From Saprospiraceae bacterium (lineage in GTDB: Bacteria > Bacteroidota > Bacteroidia > Chitinophagales > Saprospiraceae), in the NCBI GenBank assembly GCA_020628645.1, contig JAHDES010000008.1:74607-138606 (forward strand): a stretch of DNA of 64,000 nt, given 5' to 3'. The notes below the pieces were generated by a model, which had not been told where the DNA came from, searched no databases, and saw only the letters and a list, made by a program, of their open reading frames with translations. The position numbers and the translations under genes were made by a program. This document shows, piece after piece, positions 9,859 to 18,018 of the stretch. The first letter of the stretch is position 1, and every line of letters starts with the position of its first letter.

Positions 9859-10971
9859 TTACAAATTACTGTTGATTTGATTTGCCAACTGTTGTATTAC
9901 ATCTCGTTTTAGATTACTATAATCATAGAAAAAAATAGCAGAACCGTCTAATATTACAGTTCCGTCGATAGCCTGTCGGTCACCCGAATCGTATAATCGA
10001 CGCGTTTCAATGGCTTCTGCTCCAGCATTAAAAATTCTGTAACCATCACCTCTTTTACGTCGATTGTCATACCAATCAATACTTGCTTCACCTAAAACTG
10101 TGAAGGTATAGTTGATTTCTTTCACTTGAGCTTCAACAGTTTTATAAACAGGAACATTATGGACTATACCAGAAGTATCCGTTTGCATATCATAATGAGA
10201 AATAATTTCTTTGGAATAATTGATATAATTATTTTCTTCCTGATCACTCTCTCTAAGATTTGTTAGGGAAACAGTTACATAATAATCAATCAACGAATCG
10301 GGGAGGGATGTGTGGTATTTATTCCAAATTCCAGAAGAAAAATGGATTTGATTCGCAAAGCGGGTATTAAAATCAAACATAGTTCCAAAGGTGTTATTTT
10401 CAAAGCTTATGATAAAGTTTCGTTGCCCCAATGCTACACAAGAGTCTCTATAATAATTGTAAAAGCCCTCATCTGAACGATAATCTTCCATTTTTTCTAC
10501 TTGACCATAAGCTCTTATTACGTGTTGTCTGTCTTGAGTTTCATGATATTGAGCAACCCATTCATGATAATTGTTATAGTGTGTTTCAAACAGTTTATCC
10601 ATGAATTGCCATTTCCATTGATTCGTATGGATAGGATTTAACTCATCATCTGTGAATGAGGTGCCTTGTCGAATTTCTTGTTGATAGGTTTGGATTTGAT
10701 TCAATTGTCTTAAAGCCTTTTCCCAATCTTTATAAACAGTACTTTTTTCATAGTTTTCTAATAAATCATACTTATCTTTTTTCCATTCGTTAAAAGCAGA
10801 TTTATAATGATTCTCTTCTTGAATGGTTAATGTAGAACGCTTTGCTTTTAATTGGTATTTAGAAAGCACACGCTCATATTTTCCTTTATCAATGAGTTCT
10901 TGAGGACTTGTACAATAAAAAAAAGTTAAAGTAATAAACGAAGTAAAAAGGATAAGTTTAATACAATCCAT
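9859..10971 (-). CDS. Probable lipoprotein of unknown function
   Basis: I do not recognise a named domain in these 370 residues. A hydrophobic N-terminus ends at C20 (FFYCTSPQ), which could be a lipobox although FFYC is atypical, so a plain signal peptide is possible. The next section (ELIDKGKYERVLSKYQ) resembles the start of Bacteroidota lipoproteins that carry short helical repeats. The middle is rich in Lys, Tyr and Glu, with helical character; the C-terminal third is more beta-like. The gene is monocistronic, convergent with gltD and divergent from blaI. A surface or periplasmic role is inferred from the export signal only. Confidence 0.6.
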   Translation of the reverse strand: MDCIKLILFTSFITLTFFYCTSPQELIDKGKYERVLSKYQLKAKRSTLTIQEENHYKSAFNEWKKDKYDLLENYEKSTVYKDWEKALRQLNQIQTYQQEIRQGTSFTDDELNPIHTNQWKWQFMDKLFETHYNNYHEWVAQYHETQDRQHVIRAYGQVEKMEDYRSDEGFYNYYRDSCVALGQRNFIISFENNTFGTMFDFNTRFANQIHFSSGIWNKYHTSLPDSLIDYYVTVSLTNLRESDQEENNYINYSKEIISHYDMQTDTSGIVHNVPVYKTVEAQVKEINYTFTVLGEASIDWYDNRRKRGDGYRIFNAGAEAIETRRLYDSGDRQAIDGTVILDGSAIFFYDYSNLKRDVIQQLANQINSNL

Positions 10972-11087
10972 AGCAGTCTTAGATTTAGTGTAGTCTAAGC
11001 TAAGAAAAATTATATACTAAATCCATAAGGTGTACTTTTTTAATAAAGGATTAACGAATGAAGTCTTTGAACAAGACGAAAAACAAG

Positions 11088-11109
11088 TATAACGTAGTTT
11101 TACGTTATA
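11088..11109. promoter_or_regulatory. Operator-like palindrome upstream of blaI
   Basis: TATAACGTA and TACGTTATA form a perfect 9-base inverted repeat with a 4-base spacer. It lies 15 bases upstream of the -33 element of the blaI promoter. BlaI/MecI repressors bind short dyads as dimers, so autoregulation through this site is plausible but inferred. Confidence 0.5.
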
Positions 11110-11124
11110 AAGCTTTAAAATAAG

Positions 11125-11155
11125 TTGCGTTTTTTAATTATACGCTATATATTTG
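11125..11155 (+). promoter_or_regulatory. Promoter of the blaI-M56 operon
   Basis: TTG (11125-11127), a 20-base spacer and TATATTTG (11148-11155) match the phylum consensus. Transcription would start near 11162, leaving a leader of about 34 bases before the ATG at 11196. Confidence 0.65.
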
Positions 11156-11195
11156 TGTTATTCGTTGAAAGATATATCCTAAAATTGATACTTAT

Positions 11196-11561
11196 ATGAC
11201 GCGTTTAACAAAGGCAGAAGAAAAAATAATGCAAATTATTTGGCAAAAAGGACGTTGCTTAGTGAGCGATATTTTAAAAGAGTTTGGAGATGATCGTCCT
11301 CCACATAGCACCATATCTTCTATTGTTCGCATCTTAGAAGAGAAAGGCTTTGTCGATCATAAAGCTTATGGACGCACCTATGAATATTTTCCGATCATTC
11401 AGAAAAAAGATTATAGTAAACAAAGCATCAAAAAATTGGTGGGCGATTATTTTGGGGGCTCTATGAATCAACTCGTCTCCTTTTTGGTGCAAGAAAATGA
11501 CCTGGATATAAAAGAGCTTTCTGAAATGCTTAATCAATTAAAAGAAGACGATTCAAAATAA
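11196..11561 (+). CDS. BlaI/MecI/CopY-family repressor
   Basis: The 121-residue protein is a winged-helix DNA-binding repressor of the penicillinase-repressor type. The N-terminal domain (about residues 4-75) begins LTKAEEKIMQIIW, and STISSIVRILEEKGFV forms the recognition helix and the following strand. The C-terminal tail contains helices for dimerisation. In the classical system a membrane M56 peptidase cleaves or inactivates the repressor after sensing an external signal. The next gene starts six bases downstream and encodes such a peptidase. No beta-lactamase is adjacent, so antibiotic sensing is not implied. A consensus promoter and a perfect palindrome lie upstream. Confidence 0.9.
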   Translation: MTRLTKAEEKIMQIIWQKGRCLVSDILKEFGDDRPPHSTISSIVRILEEKGFVDHKAYGRTYEYFPIIQKKDYSKQSIKKLVGDYFGGSMNQLVSFLVQENDLDIKELSEMLNQLKEDDSK

Positions 11562-11567
11562 TAGCTT

Positions 11568-14210
11568 ATGATTGCCTATTTACTCCAAGCCACTTTTTGC
11601 TGGGCGATTTTCTTTCTGATTTATATTGTTTTTTTAAAGAAAGAAACCTTCTTTCATATCAATAGATGGTATCTAATCTCTACCATGCTGCTGGGCTTAT
11701 TATTACCATTGATTCGCCTACTTTCTCTGGAAGTATTGCCTGTTGATGAAGTAACAGCCGTTTTTGTTTATCCCATCGCAGCAAGTATAGAAATGTTGGA
11801 TGTAGTAGTACGCCCAGATACTACCCAATTTTGGAATTGGACAAGCATACTACTATTGATCTATTTGATAGGCGTTGTAGTTACCACAGCTCGCTTAGTG
11901 TATGGGCTTTGGGATATTTATCAACTCTATCGGCAATCTGAGAAAAAACAAATGGGCGAGATCATTCTTGTCCGAACAGATGGAAATCATCTTCCTTTTT
12001 CTTTTTTCCATTATTTATTTTGGAGTAAAGAAATGACTTTATCGCAAGATGATCAACAACAAATTTTACAACACGAGCAAGCACACATTATCGGCAGACA
12101 TACTTGGGATGTGATGCTTATAGAGCTCATCAGTATAATTGCTTGGTGTAGTCCAATGATTTGGTTTTACCGAAAAGCGATTCGAACGATTCATGAATAT
12201 TTAGCAGATGCCTACGTACTCACCTCTGCCGAGCGAGCAACGTATGGTCATCTGCTTCTTCGGCAGGCACAAGCCAGTGTGAAAATGGCACTCGCAAATC
12301 ATTTTTTTCAATCACAATTAAAAAATCGTATCCACATGATGACGAAAACAAAATCTCAATCGTGGAAAAGTGCCAAGTACCTTATTGGTATCCCTGCCAT
12401 ATTTTCCTTGTTAATCCTTTTTTCATTTCAATCAAAAACCATTAGTTTTTTTGCAGATCACCCTGAATTAGTGGGTAAACCAATGACGCATGGCATTCAT
12501 CAATTTATTAAAAATGGTTATGATGAAACAGCCATTCACGCTTTTTTGACCAAACAATTAACTACTGCTACTACCGCCATTTATGTTGATTCTGGCGAAC
12601 GGGTAACAGGAGAATTTGATCAAACCATGCGCATTTCTGATTTTAATAAAGCCTATCGAGAATTGCTATTAATTTTTCCAGAAAAACAGGCTGAATTGGA
12701 TGAAATCATTCATCAAGTAGCACAAGAAAATGGGATTAATGCACAAATAGATCCAAATACGATTATTTATTCAGCTGAAAATTCTCAAGAAACACATGAT
12801 CCTATTTATAAAGAAGTGGATGAAATGCCCTGCTTTGCAGCTTGTGGAACAATTAAAAATAAAAAAGAACGAAAAATTTGTTCTGATAAAAATTTACTAG
12901 AGTTTATTTTTTCGAGACTTAAATATCCAGAAGATGCACGCAAAAATGAAATTGAAGGAACAGTAGTAGCTAGCTTTGTCATCAAACCTGATGGTAGTAT
13001 TAAAGATTTACAAATTGAACGATCTATCTATGAATCTTGTGATGCTGAAGTGCTCCGAGTTTTAGAAGAAATGCCTGATTGGATACCAGGTGTTCATAAA
13101 GGAGAAAAGGTACACGTACAATTTATGCTTCCGATAAAGTTCAAGCTTGATGGAAATGCTCCTATTGATAAAGAAAAAGAACTACATGGCAAATTAACAG
13201 AAGGAAAAAAAATACATCTAAATAGTAAAAATATACGTCTAAATAGTTCTAATTCAAAACCAGCCCCACTCTTCGTAATAGATGGAAAAATTTTTGAGGG
13301 CGATAAAGGTGCTATAAAAGAAATTTCTCCCGATGATATTGAAAAAATTGAAGTATTGAAAGGAGATACTGCTATTGAAAAATATGGAGATAAAGGGATT
13401 AATGGAGTTATTGAAATGACAACCAAAAAGACCAATAAAAATCTGGAGCAAAATGGAAAATCACTACGAAAAATTAAAATTGAAGGACAAGATGAAGAAA
13501 AAGAAGTTTGGGTAGAAAACATCCAAAAATCTACAGATAAAAAAGAAATCGTTTATAAAAAAGTAGACGAAATGCCCCGTTTACCTGGTTGTGAAGATTT
13601 GGCTACACTAGCTGAGAAAGAAGAATGTTCTCAAAAGAAATTATTGACGCATATTTACACCTCCATTAAATTTCCAAAAGAAGCTTTTAAAAATGGTACA
13701 CAAGGAACAGCCGTTATCAACTTTGTAGTAGATAAAGAAGGCTATGTAACAAATGCAAATATTGCTCGAGATGTCGCTGATGGTTGCGGAGCTGAAGCAT
13801 TGCGTGTCATCAAAGCTTTACCTCAATTTATTCCAGGTAAACAAAATGGAAAAGCAGTTGCAGTTTCTATGAATATTCCTGTAAAATATAAACTAGACGA
13901 TACCCCTAAAGAAAAACCTCAATTGACGACCCCATCATCTGACCAGAAGATAGTATTAAAATTAGATGAAGTGAAAGTTTTTCCAAATCCTTCTACAGGA
14001 ATCGTCAATCTTCAGTTTAAGGCAAAAGCGGCTTCGCTTCGTTTGTCAATTACTGATATTTCTGGAAAAGAAGTTTATCAAGAACTCAATACTGCTTTCG
14101 ATGGTATTTACAACAAAGAAATTAATTTGAGTAAAGAAGTAAAAGGAACGTATCTCATTTCTATTCAAATGGATGGAAAGGTGTATACTGAGTCTTTGAT
14201 CTTGCAGTAA
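11568..14210 (+). CDS. BlaR1-like M56 metallopeptidase with TonB_C, plug and T9SS-type tail
   Basis: The N-terminal part (1-290) is an M56 membrane peptidase. It has several membrane segments, the zinc motif H169-E170-Q171-A172-H173 and a downstream HE (209-210), and a last membrane segment near 271-286. The exported remainder contains a TonB C-terminal domain (about 442-527), a segment like the TonB-receptor plug (566-622, PLFVIDGK...GVIEM), a second TonB_C domain (690-776) and a final 78 residues that look like a type A T9SS sorting domain (VKVFPNPSTG near 803). Both TonB_C domains have paired cysteines. The gene pairs with the repressor upstream. A sorting domain on a polytopic inner-membrane protein is odd; here it may be only a fold borrowed as a terminal module. 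Confidence 0.85.
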   Translation: MIAYLLQATFCWAIFFLIYIVFLKKETFFHINRWYLISTMLLGLLLPLIRLLSLEVLPVDEVTAVFVYPIAASIEMLDVVVRPDTTQFWNWTSILLLIYLIGVVVTTARLVYGLWDIYQLYRQSEKKQMGEIILVRTDGNHLPFSFFHYLFWSKEMTLSQDDQQQILQHEQAHIIGRHTWDVMLIELISIIAWCSPMIWFYRKAIRTIHEYLADAYVLTSAERATYGHLLLRQAQASVKMALANHFFQSQLKNRIHMMTKTKSQSWKSAKYLIGIPAIFSLLILFSFQSKTISFFADHPELVGKPMTHGIHQFIKNGYDETAIHAFLTKQLTTATTAIYVDSGERVTGEFDQTMRISDFNKAYRELLLIFPEKQAELDEIIHQVAQENGINAQIDPNTIIYSAENSQETHDPIYKEVDEMPCFAACGTIKNKKERKICSDKNLLEFIFSRLKYPEDARKNEIEGTVVASFVIKPDGSIKDLQIERSIYESCDAEVLRVLEEMPDWIPGVHKGEKVHVQFMLPIKFKLDGNAPIDKEKELHGKLTEGKKIHLNSKNIRLNSSNSKPAPLFVIDGKIFEGDKGAIKEISPDDIEKIEVLKGDTAIEKYGDKGINGVIEMTTKKTNKNLEQNGKSLRKIKIEGQDEEKEVWVENIQKSTDKKEIVYKKVDEMPRLPGCEDLATLAEKEECSQKKLLTHIYTSIKFPKEAFKNGTQGTAVINFVVDKEGYVTNANIARDVADGCGAEALRVIKALPQFIPGKQNGKAVAVSMNIPVKYKLDDTPKEKPQLTTPSSDQKIVLKLDEVKVFPNPSTGIVNLQFKAKAASLRLSITDISGKEVYQELNTAFDGIYNKEINLSKEVKGTYLISIQMDGKVYTESLILQ

Positions 14211-14232
14211 ATGTAGTTGAAAATTATAATAT

Positions 14233-14278
14233 AAAATGCTCATAATGACTTTGTGCAATTATGAGCATTTTACTTTTT
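14233..14278 (+). terminator. Intrinsic terminator after the M56 gene
   Basis: Perfect 14-base arms (14233-14246 and 14258-14271) with an 11-base loop are followed by TACTTTTTAT. The arms begin with AAAA, so the hairpin could also end the convergent yceI-like transcript. Confidence 0.8.
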
Positions 14279-14307
14279 ATAAAAGAGAATATCTTATCCG
14301 TTCGTTA

Positions 14308-14886
14308 TCAAAATTCAAGATCTATAACTAAATCCATTTCGTCATAGATCATATTATCTTTAAGGTCATCAAAAAAGCTACCAGAACCATATTTTACATT
14401 GAAATCTGTTCTATCAATTTTAAGATTAGCAGTTGCTTTTTTTCCATAAATGGAAGCATCAAATTTGATAGATTTAGTAATATCTTTAATTGTTAAATCG
14501 GCGGTAATTTCATACGCATTTTTACTTGTTTGTTTTGCTTTGGTAATAACTAATTTAGAGGTAGGGTATTTTTCTACACCAAAAAAATCATCCGATTTTA
14601 AATGCCCTTCTAATTTTCCTTTGTATTCTCCGCTAAGATCGGTACAAGATATTGTGGTCATATCGATGGTAAATTCACCGCCAGTTAATTGCGTATCATT
14701 GAATATCAAAGAACCTGATTGTAAACTCAATGTGCCTTCATGTGAACCTGAGACTTTATAACCTTTCCAAATGATTTTACTGTTGGTAACATTTATTACG
14801 TCTACACTTGAAAAGCTGTGATTGGTGAAACTTTGTAAAGCAATTAATAGTGCTACTGCTGCGATACTTAAAATTATTTTTTTCAT
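14308..14886 (-). CDS. YceI-family periplasmic protein
   Basis: The 192-residue protein has an N-terminal hydrophobic signal (about residues 5-22). It is followed by a single YceI lipocalin-like beta-barrel domain that in relatives binds polyisoprenoids or other amphiphiles. Diagnostic phrases are SKIIWKGYKVSGSHEGT near the start and HLKSDDFFGVEKYPTSKLVI in the middle, ending with a DEMDLVIDLEF strand. It is alone on the minus strand, with a 96-base gap to the crp-like gene upstream. The ligand cannot be read from the sequence. Confidence 0.9.
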   Translation of the reverse strand: MKKIILSIAAVALLIALQSFTNHSFSSVDVINVTNSKIIWKGYKVSGSHEGTLSLQSGSLIFNDTQLTGGEFTIDMTTISCTDLSGEYKGKLEGHLKSDDFFGVEKYPTSKLVITKAKQTSKNAYEITADLTIKDITKSIKFDASIYGKKATANLKIDRTDFNVKYGSGSFFDDLKDNMIYDEMDLVIDLEF

Positions 14887-14982
14887 TTTTCTGAATCTAA
14901 GTTTATTAAATTAATAACACAAAGTTCAGTCATGTTGGGAGAAAGAAAAATAAGGTAGTTTAAGAAAAAAAGTTAAGGTAGT

Positions 14983-15567
14983 TTAACTTTTGGCTTCTTT
15001 GGCAAGTTGATTACGTATTTGACTAAGAAACTCCTTTGTAATACCCAAGTAAGATGCAATCATATATTGTGGGAAGCGCTGGACGAAGGCAGGGTATTCT
15101 TCAAGAAGAAGCAAATACCGATCACGTGCTGTAAGCGAAAAATTTCTCACAATTCGTTTTTGAGCACTCACATAAGCATTTTGAATGATGAGACGGAAGA
15201 CTCGTTCTATTTTGGGGACATCTCGATATAGTCGTTGTAAATTTTCATAGTAAATTTGTACTACTTGGGTTTTTTCCAAACATTGCACATTGAAATCAGC
15301 GGGTGATTGTGTAATTAAACTTCCTATATCTCCAACCCACCACTCTTCAATTCCAAATGCAACAATGTGTTCATTGCCATTCTTATCTAAATAAAAGGTC
15401 CTTACCTTACCCGACTCAATAAAAGAATGACACCTACAAATTTCATCATTTTGAACGATATATTGCCCTTTGAGATAATTTTTATATTTAATATTTGCTT
15501 GAAGAATGGCTTCTTCGGTAGGGGTTAATTGAATATGTTTATTGATATAAGGAAGAAATCGATCCAT
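14983..15567 (-). CDS. Crp/Fnr-family transcription regulator
   Basis: The 194 residues show a cyclic-nucleotide-binding-like domain (about 1-115, with QYIVQNDEICRCHSFIESG and IVAFGIEEWWVGD) and a C-terminal helix-turn-helix (about 165-190, MIASYLGITKEFLSQIRNQ). I do not see the strict RxSAxA phosphate-binding motif of CRP, and there is no Fnr-like cysteine cluster, so the effector is unknown. Many Bacteroidota have this short subtype. The gene is the last of a tight minus-strand run after a CoA-binding protein (5 bases apart) and a DinB-like protein. Confidence 0.88.
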   Translation of the reverse strand: MDRFLPYINKHIQLTPTEEAILQANIKYKNYLKGQYIVQNDEICRCHSFIESGKVRTFYLDKNGNEHIVAFGIEEWWVGDIGSLITQSPADFNVQCLEKTQVVQIYYENLQRLYRDVPKIERVFRLIIQNAYVSAQKRIVRNFSLTARDRYLLLLEEYPAFVQRFPQYMIASYLGITKEFLSQIRNQLAKEAKS

Positions 15568-15572
15568 CGTTT

Positions 15573-15935
15573 TTAATATTCTCCTGTTGCTAACATTACC
15601 AAGGTACAGGCAATTTCGACTTCAATATTGGCTTCTTTTAAGAGTTTAACCAATTCCGCATTCTCTGTACCAGGATTAAAAATGACACGTTTAGGTTTTA
15701 AACTTAAGATGTAATCGTAATAAGATTTTTGTCGTTGAGGGTTTAAATAAAGCGTAATTGTATCAATACCTTCTAAATTAGGTGTACCAATTTGGATGGG
15801 AATAGCTCCTACTTGATCTGCTCGCCCTCCAATAGCTTCTACTTCATGCGCTGCTGCTTGCAAGCGATGAATCGCGCGATTTGAATATCGAACAGGATTA
15901 GTAGATGCACCTAAAACCAAGGTTCGTTTACTCAT
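15573..15935 (-). CDS. CoA-binding domain protein (YccU-like)
   Basis: This 120-residue protein is a single Rossmann-like CoA-binding domain. The N-terminal strand-loop reads TLVLGASTNPVRYSNRA and the second half contains RVIFNPGTENAEL followed by EVEIACTLVML. Stand-alone members of the family bind CoA or nucleotides, with no known reaction. It lies in an operon between a DinB-like gene (7 bases upstream) and a crp-like gene (5 bases downstream). The co-transcription with a regulator hints at a stress or redox response, but that is inference. Confidence 0.88.
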   Translation of the reverse strand: MSKRTLVLGASTNPVRYSNRAIHRLQAAAHEVEAIGGRADQVGAIPIQIGTPNLEGIDTITLYLNPQRQKSYYDYILSLKPKRVIFNPGTENAELVKLLKEANIEVEIACTLVMLATGEY

Positions 15936-15942
15936 TTTTGTA

Positions 15943-16479
15943 CTATTTTAAAATTCCTAAATAGGCCTTCCAAGGGCCAACTTCTGTTGTGTATTGCTTT
16001 GCCATAACACGTGAAATTTGAGCAATATGCCCTAAATCATGAACGACCCAGCAAGCCAAAAGTTGTTGTAAATTGACCTCTCCCAATTCTGGGTGGATAC
16101 CTTTTTTAATGAGATCTTTCTTTTGAATAGCTAGATTTTGTAGTTCGTTTAAATTCTGTTCTCGCAATAATTTAAATTCATTTAGTAATACCTCAATGGA
16201 TGGCTCATTGGTGTTGTTCAGTTGTGCAAAACGATCAAAGGGATGAAATGTTTTATCTTTTGTATTTGACAGAATTATTTTTGCACGTACTACCCAATCG
16301 GTCTTTTCACCATGGATTAAATGACCCACTACATCATACGGACTCCATGTATCTTCTCCTTCATTATTGTGTAACCAATCATAGGGTAAATCAATCAATA
16401 ACTTATTTAAGATAGATGGGGTTCTTTTTAAAAGATGAATGGATTGTTGAAGATCAAAAGTCATCAAAGTCTTTTTCAT
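15943..16479 (-). CDS. DinB-family protein
   Basis: The 178-residue protein is a four-helix-bundle DinB/YfiT-type protein, a superfamily of putative metal-dependent thiol transferases. Likely metal ligands are the histidines of VVGHLIHGEKTDW (around residue 52) and of WVVHDLGHIAQISR (around residues 146-151), the usual spacing for the family. It is the first gene of the dinB / CoA-binding / crp run. Its ATG lies only about 12 bases after the hairpin that terminates the dihydrolipoamide acyltransferase transcript, so the origin of its own transcript is unclear. Confidence 0.85.
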   Translation of the reverse strand: MKKTLMTFDLQQSIHLLKRTPSILNKLLIDLPYDWLHNNEGEDTWSPYDVVGHLIHGEKTDWVVRAKIILSNTKDKTFHPFDRFAQLNNTNEPSIEVLLNEFKLLREQNLNELQNLAIQKKDLIKKGIHPELGEVNLQQLLACWVVHDLGHIAQISRVMAKQYTTEVGPWKAYLGILK

Positions 16480-16480
16480 A

Positions 16481-16523
16481 AAAACAAAAAAGCCAAGCGA
16501 TAGGTTTAATCCATCACTTGGCT
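16481..16523 (-). terminator. Intrinsic terminator of the aceF-like gene
   Basis: Read on the minus strand, arms 16523-16513 and 16501-16491 pair (one C-A mismatch) and are followed by TTTTTTGTTTTTATG. It lies between the acyltransferase stop and the dinB-like start. Confidence 0.65.
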
Positions 16524-16552
16524 GGGGGGTATGTAGATTGTTTAAATCTATA

Positions 16553-17884
16553 TTAAATCAACAAACGTACAGGATCTTCTAAGATACCTTTAAACGTTTG
16601 TAAAAATTTCGCTCCTGTTGCACCATCCACCACGCGATGGTCACAAGAAAGGGTAACTTTCATCATGTGTCCCACTTTTAATTTCCCGTTTTTAACAATA
16701 GGTTTTTCAATAATAGAACCTACTGCCATGATACAAGCATCTGGTGGATTAATGATCGCTGTAAATTCTTCTATATCAAACATGCCCAAGTTGGAAATGG
16801 TAAAAGTATTACCACTCATTTCATTAGGTTGTAATTTCTTTTCTTTTGCTTTACCTGCTAAAACACGAACTTCAGAATTAATTTGAGACAAAGTCTTCAT
16901 GTCCGCGTAGCGAATTACAGGAACCAACAATCCATCTTTTACAGCAACAGCAACACCTATATTAATGTCTTTATTGACTCGAATATGATCCTCCATCCAA
17001 GAAGAATTAATGGCGGGATGTGCCCGCAAGGCTACTGCAGCAGCTTTTACTACTAAATCATTGTAAGAAATACGAGTAGGTGATTTTTCATTAATTTTCG
17101 TACGAAGTTTCATCACTTTAGCCATGTTCATTTCTACCGTTAGATAAAAATGAGGCGCAGAGAATTTACTTTCTCCCAAACGACGCGCAATCACTTTACG
17201 CATTTGACTAATCGAAACTTCCTCAAAATTATTCTCGCCACCCGTAAATGTAAATGGTACAACTGCAGGTGCTTCTTTGGCAGGTGCAGCAGGAGGTGGT
17301 GGAGATGCAGGTGTTGGTGCGGCGGGTGCAGGAGAAGGCGTACTTACAACTGCTGGTTTTGACGTTTGAAGGGCTTCTTCAATATCACGTTTTACAATAC
17401 GCCCTTGATCGCCACTTCCTTGAATGGTTGATAAATCTAAACCCGCTTCTTTAGCCATAGATCGAGCAAGCGGGGAAGCTTTGATACGGGAATCAGAAGC
17501 TGAACTTGGATTATTATTTGAGCCACTTGGCATGGCAACAGGAGCACTTGGAGTAGATTCTACTGCTGGGGCAGCCTCTTTGCTTGGTTCAGGAGATGCA
17601 GCACCATTTTCTGCTTCTGAAGCGGCAATAGCTGCTTTCCAATCCTCGCCTTCTTCACCGATAACTCCAATAACACCATTGATTGGAACGGAGCCTTCTT
17701 TTACAGCAATATGTAAAAGGATTCCTTCCGAAAAAGAATCTAATTCCATTGTTGCTTTATCTGTTTCTACTTCAGCGAGTGTATCACCTGGTTCAACAGC
17801 AGTACCTTCTTCCACTAACCAACCCACAATCACTCCTTCTTCCATGGTATCACTCATACGAGGCATTCGAATTACTTCAGCCAT
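16553..17884 (-). CDS. Dihydrolipoamide acetyltransferase (pyruvate dehydrogenase E2)
   Basis: The enzyme is the E2 core of a 2-oxoacid dehydrogenase complex, transferring the acyl group from lipoamide to CoA. The single lipoyl domain (1-80) has its lipoylated lysine at K43 (ETDKATME). A Pro/Ala/Ser linker follows, then the peripheral subunit-binding domain (about 131-170, with KASPLARSMAKEAG), a second Ala/Pro linker, and the catalytic domain ending in H416 and D420 (DHRVVDGATG). The methionine-rich MPRMSDTMEEG start and overall fit point to pyruvate rather than 2-oxoglutarate. E1 and E3 genes are not in the window. It has its own terminator downstream. Confidence 0.92.
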   Translation of the reverse strand: MAEVIRMPRMSDTMEEGVIVGWLVEEGTAVEPGDTLAEVETDKATMELDSFSEGILLHIAVKEGSVPINGVIGVIGEEGEDWKAAIAASEAENGAASPEPSKEAAPAVESTPSAPVAMPSGSNNNPSSASDSRIKASPLARSMAKEAGLDLSTIQGSGDQGRIVKRDIEEALQTSKPAVVSTPSPAPAAPTPASPPPPAAPAKEAPAVVPFTFTGGENNFEEVSISQMRKVIARRLGESKFSAPHFYLTVEMNMAKVMKLRTKINEKSPTRISYNDLVVKAAAVALRAHPAINSSWMEDHIRVNKDINIGVAVAVKDGLLVPVIRYADMKTLSQINSEVRVLAGKAKEKKLQPNEMSGNTFTISNLGMFDIEEFTAIINPPDACIMAVGSIIEKPIVKNGKLKVGHMMKVTLSCDHRVVDGATGAKFLQTFKGILEDPVRLLI

Positions 17885-18018
17885 TATTTTAGGTTTTAAA
17901 GTCTTAAATTATTGGAGTTACAAAAATGCAATATTTCTCTTTAAACTGATAATGAAAAGAGATCAATTCTTTGTAGAAAAATGTCTATTTATGGTAAAAA
18001 TGAGCAGTTAGAGTTAAT

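Noticed and set aside
11196..14210. Beta-lactam resistance locus
   Set aside because: The BlaI/M56 pair resembles the regulator of penicillinase genes, but no beta-lactamase or altered penicillin-binding protein is adjacent and the sensor part has different domains.
17424..18011. A 195-codon plus-strand frame opposite the dihydrolipoamide acyltransferase
   Set aside because: It is antisense to the Ala/Pro/Ser-rich linker of a well-supported gene. Its composition mirrors that linker, and it has no domain or promoter.
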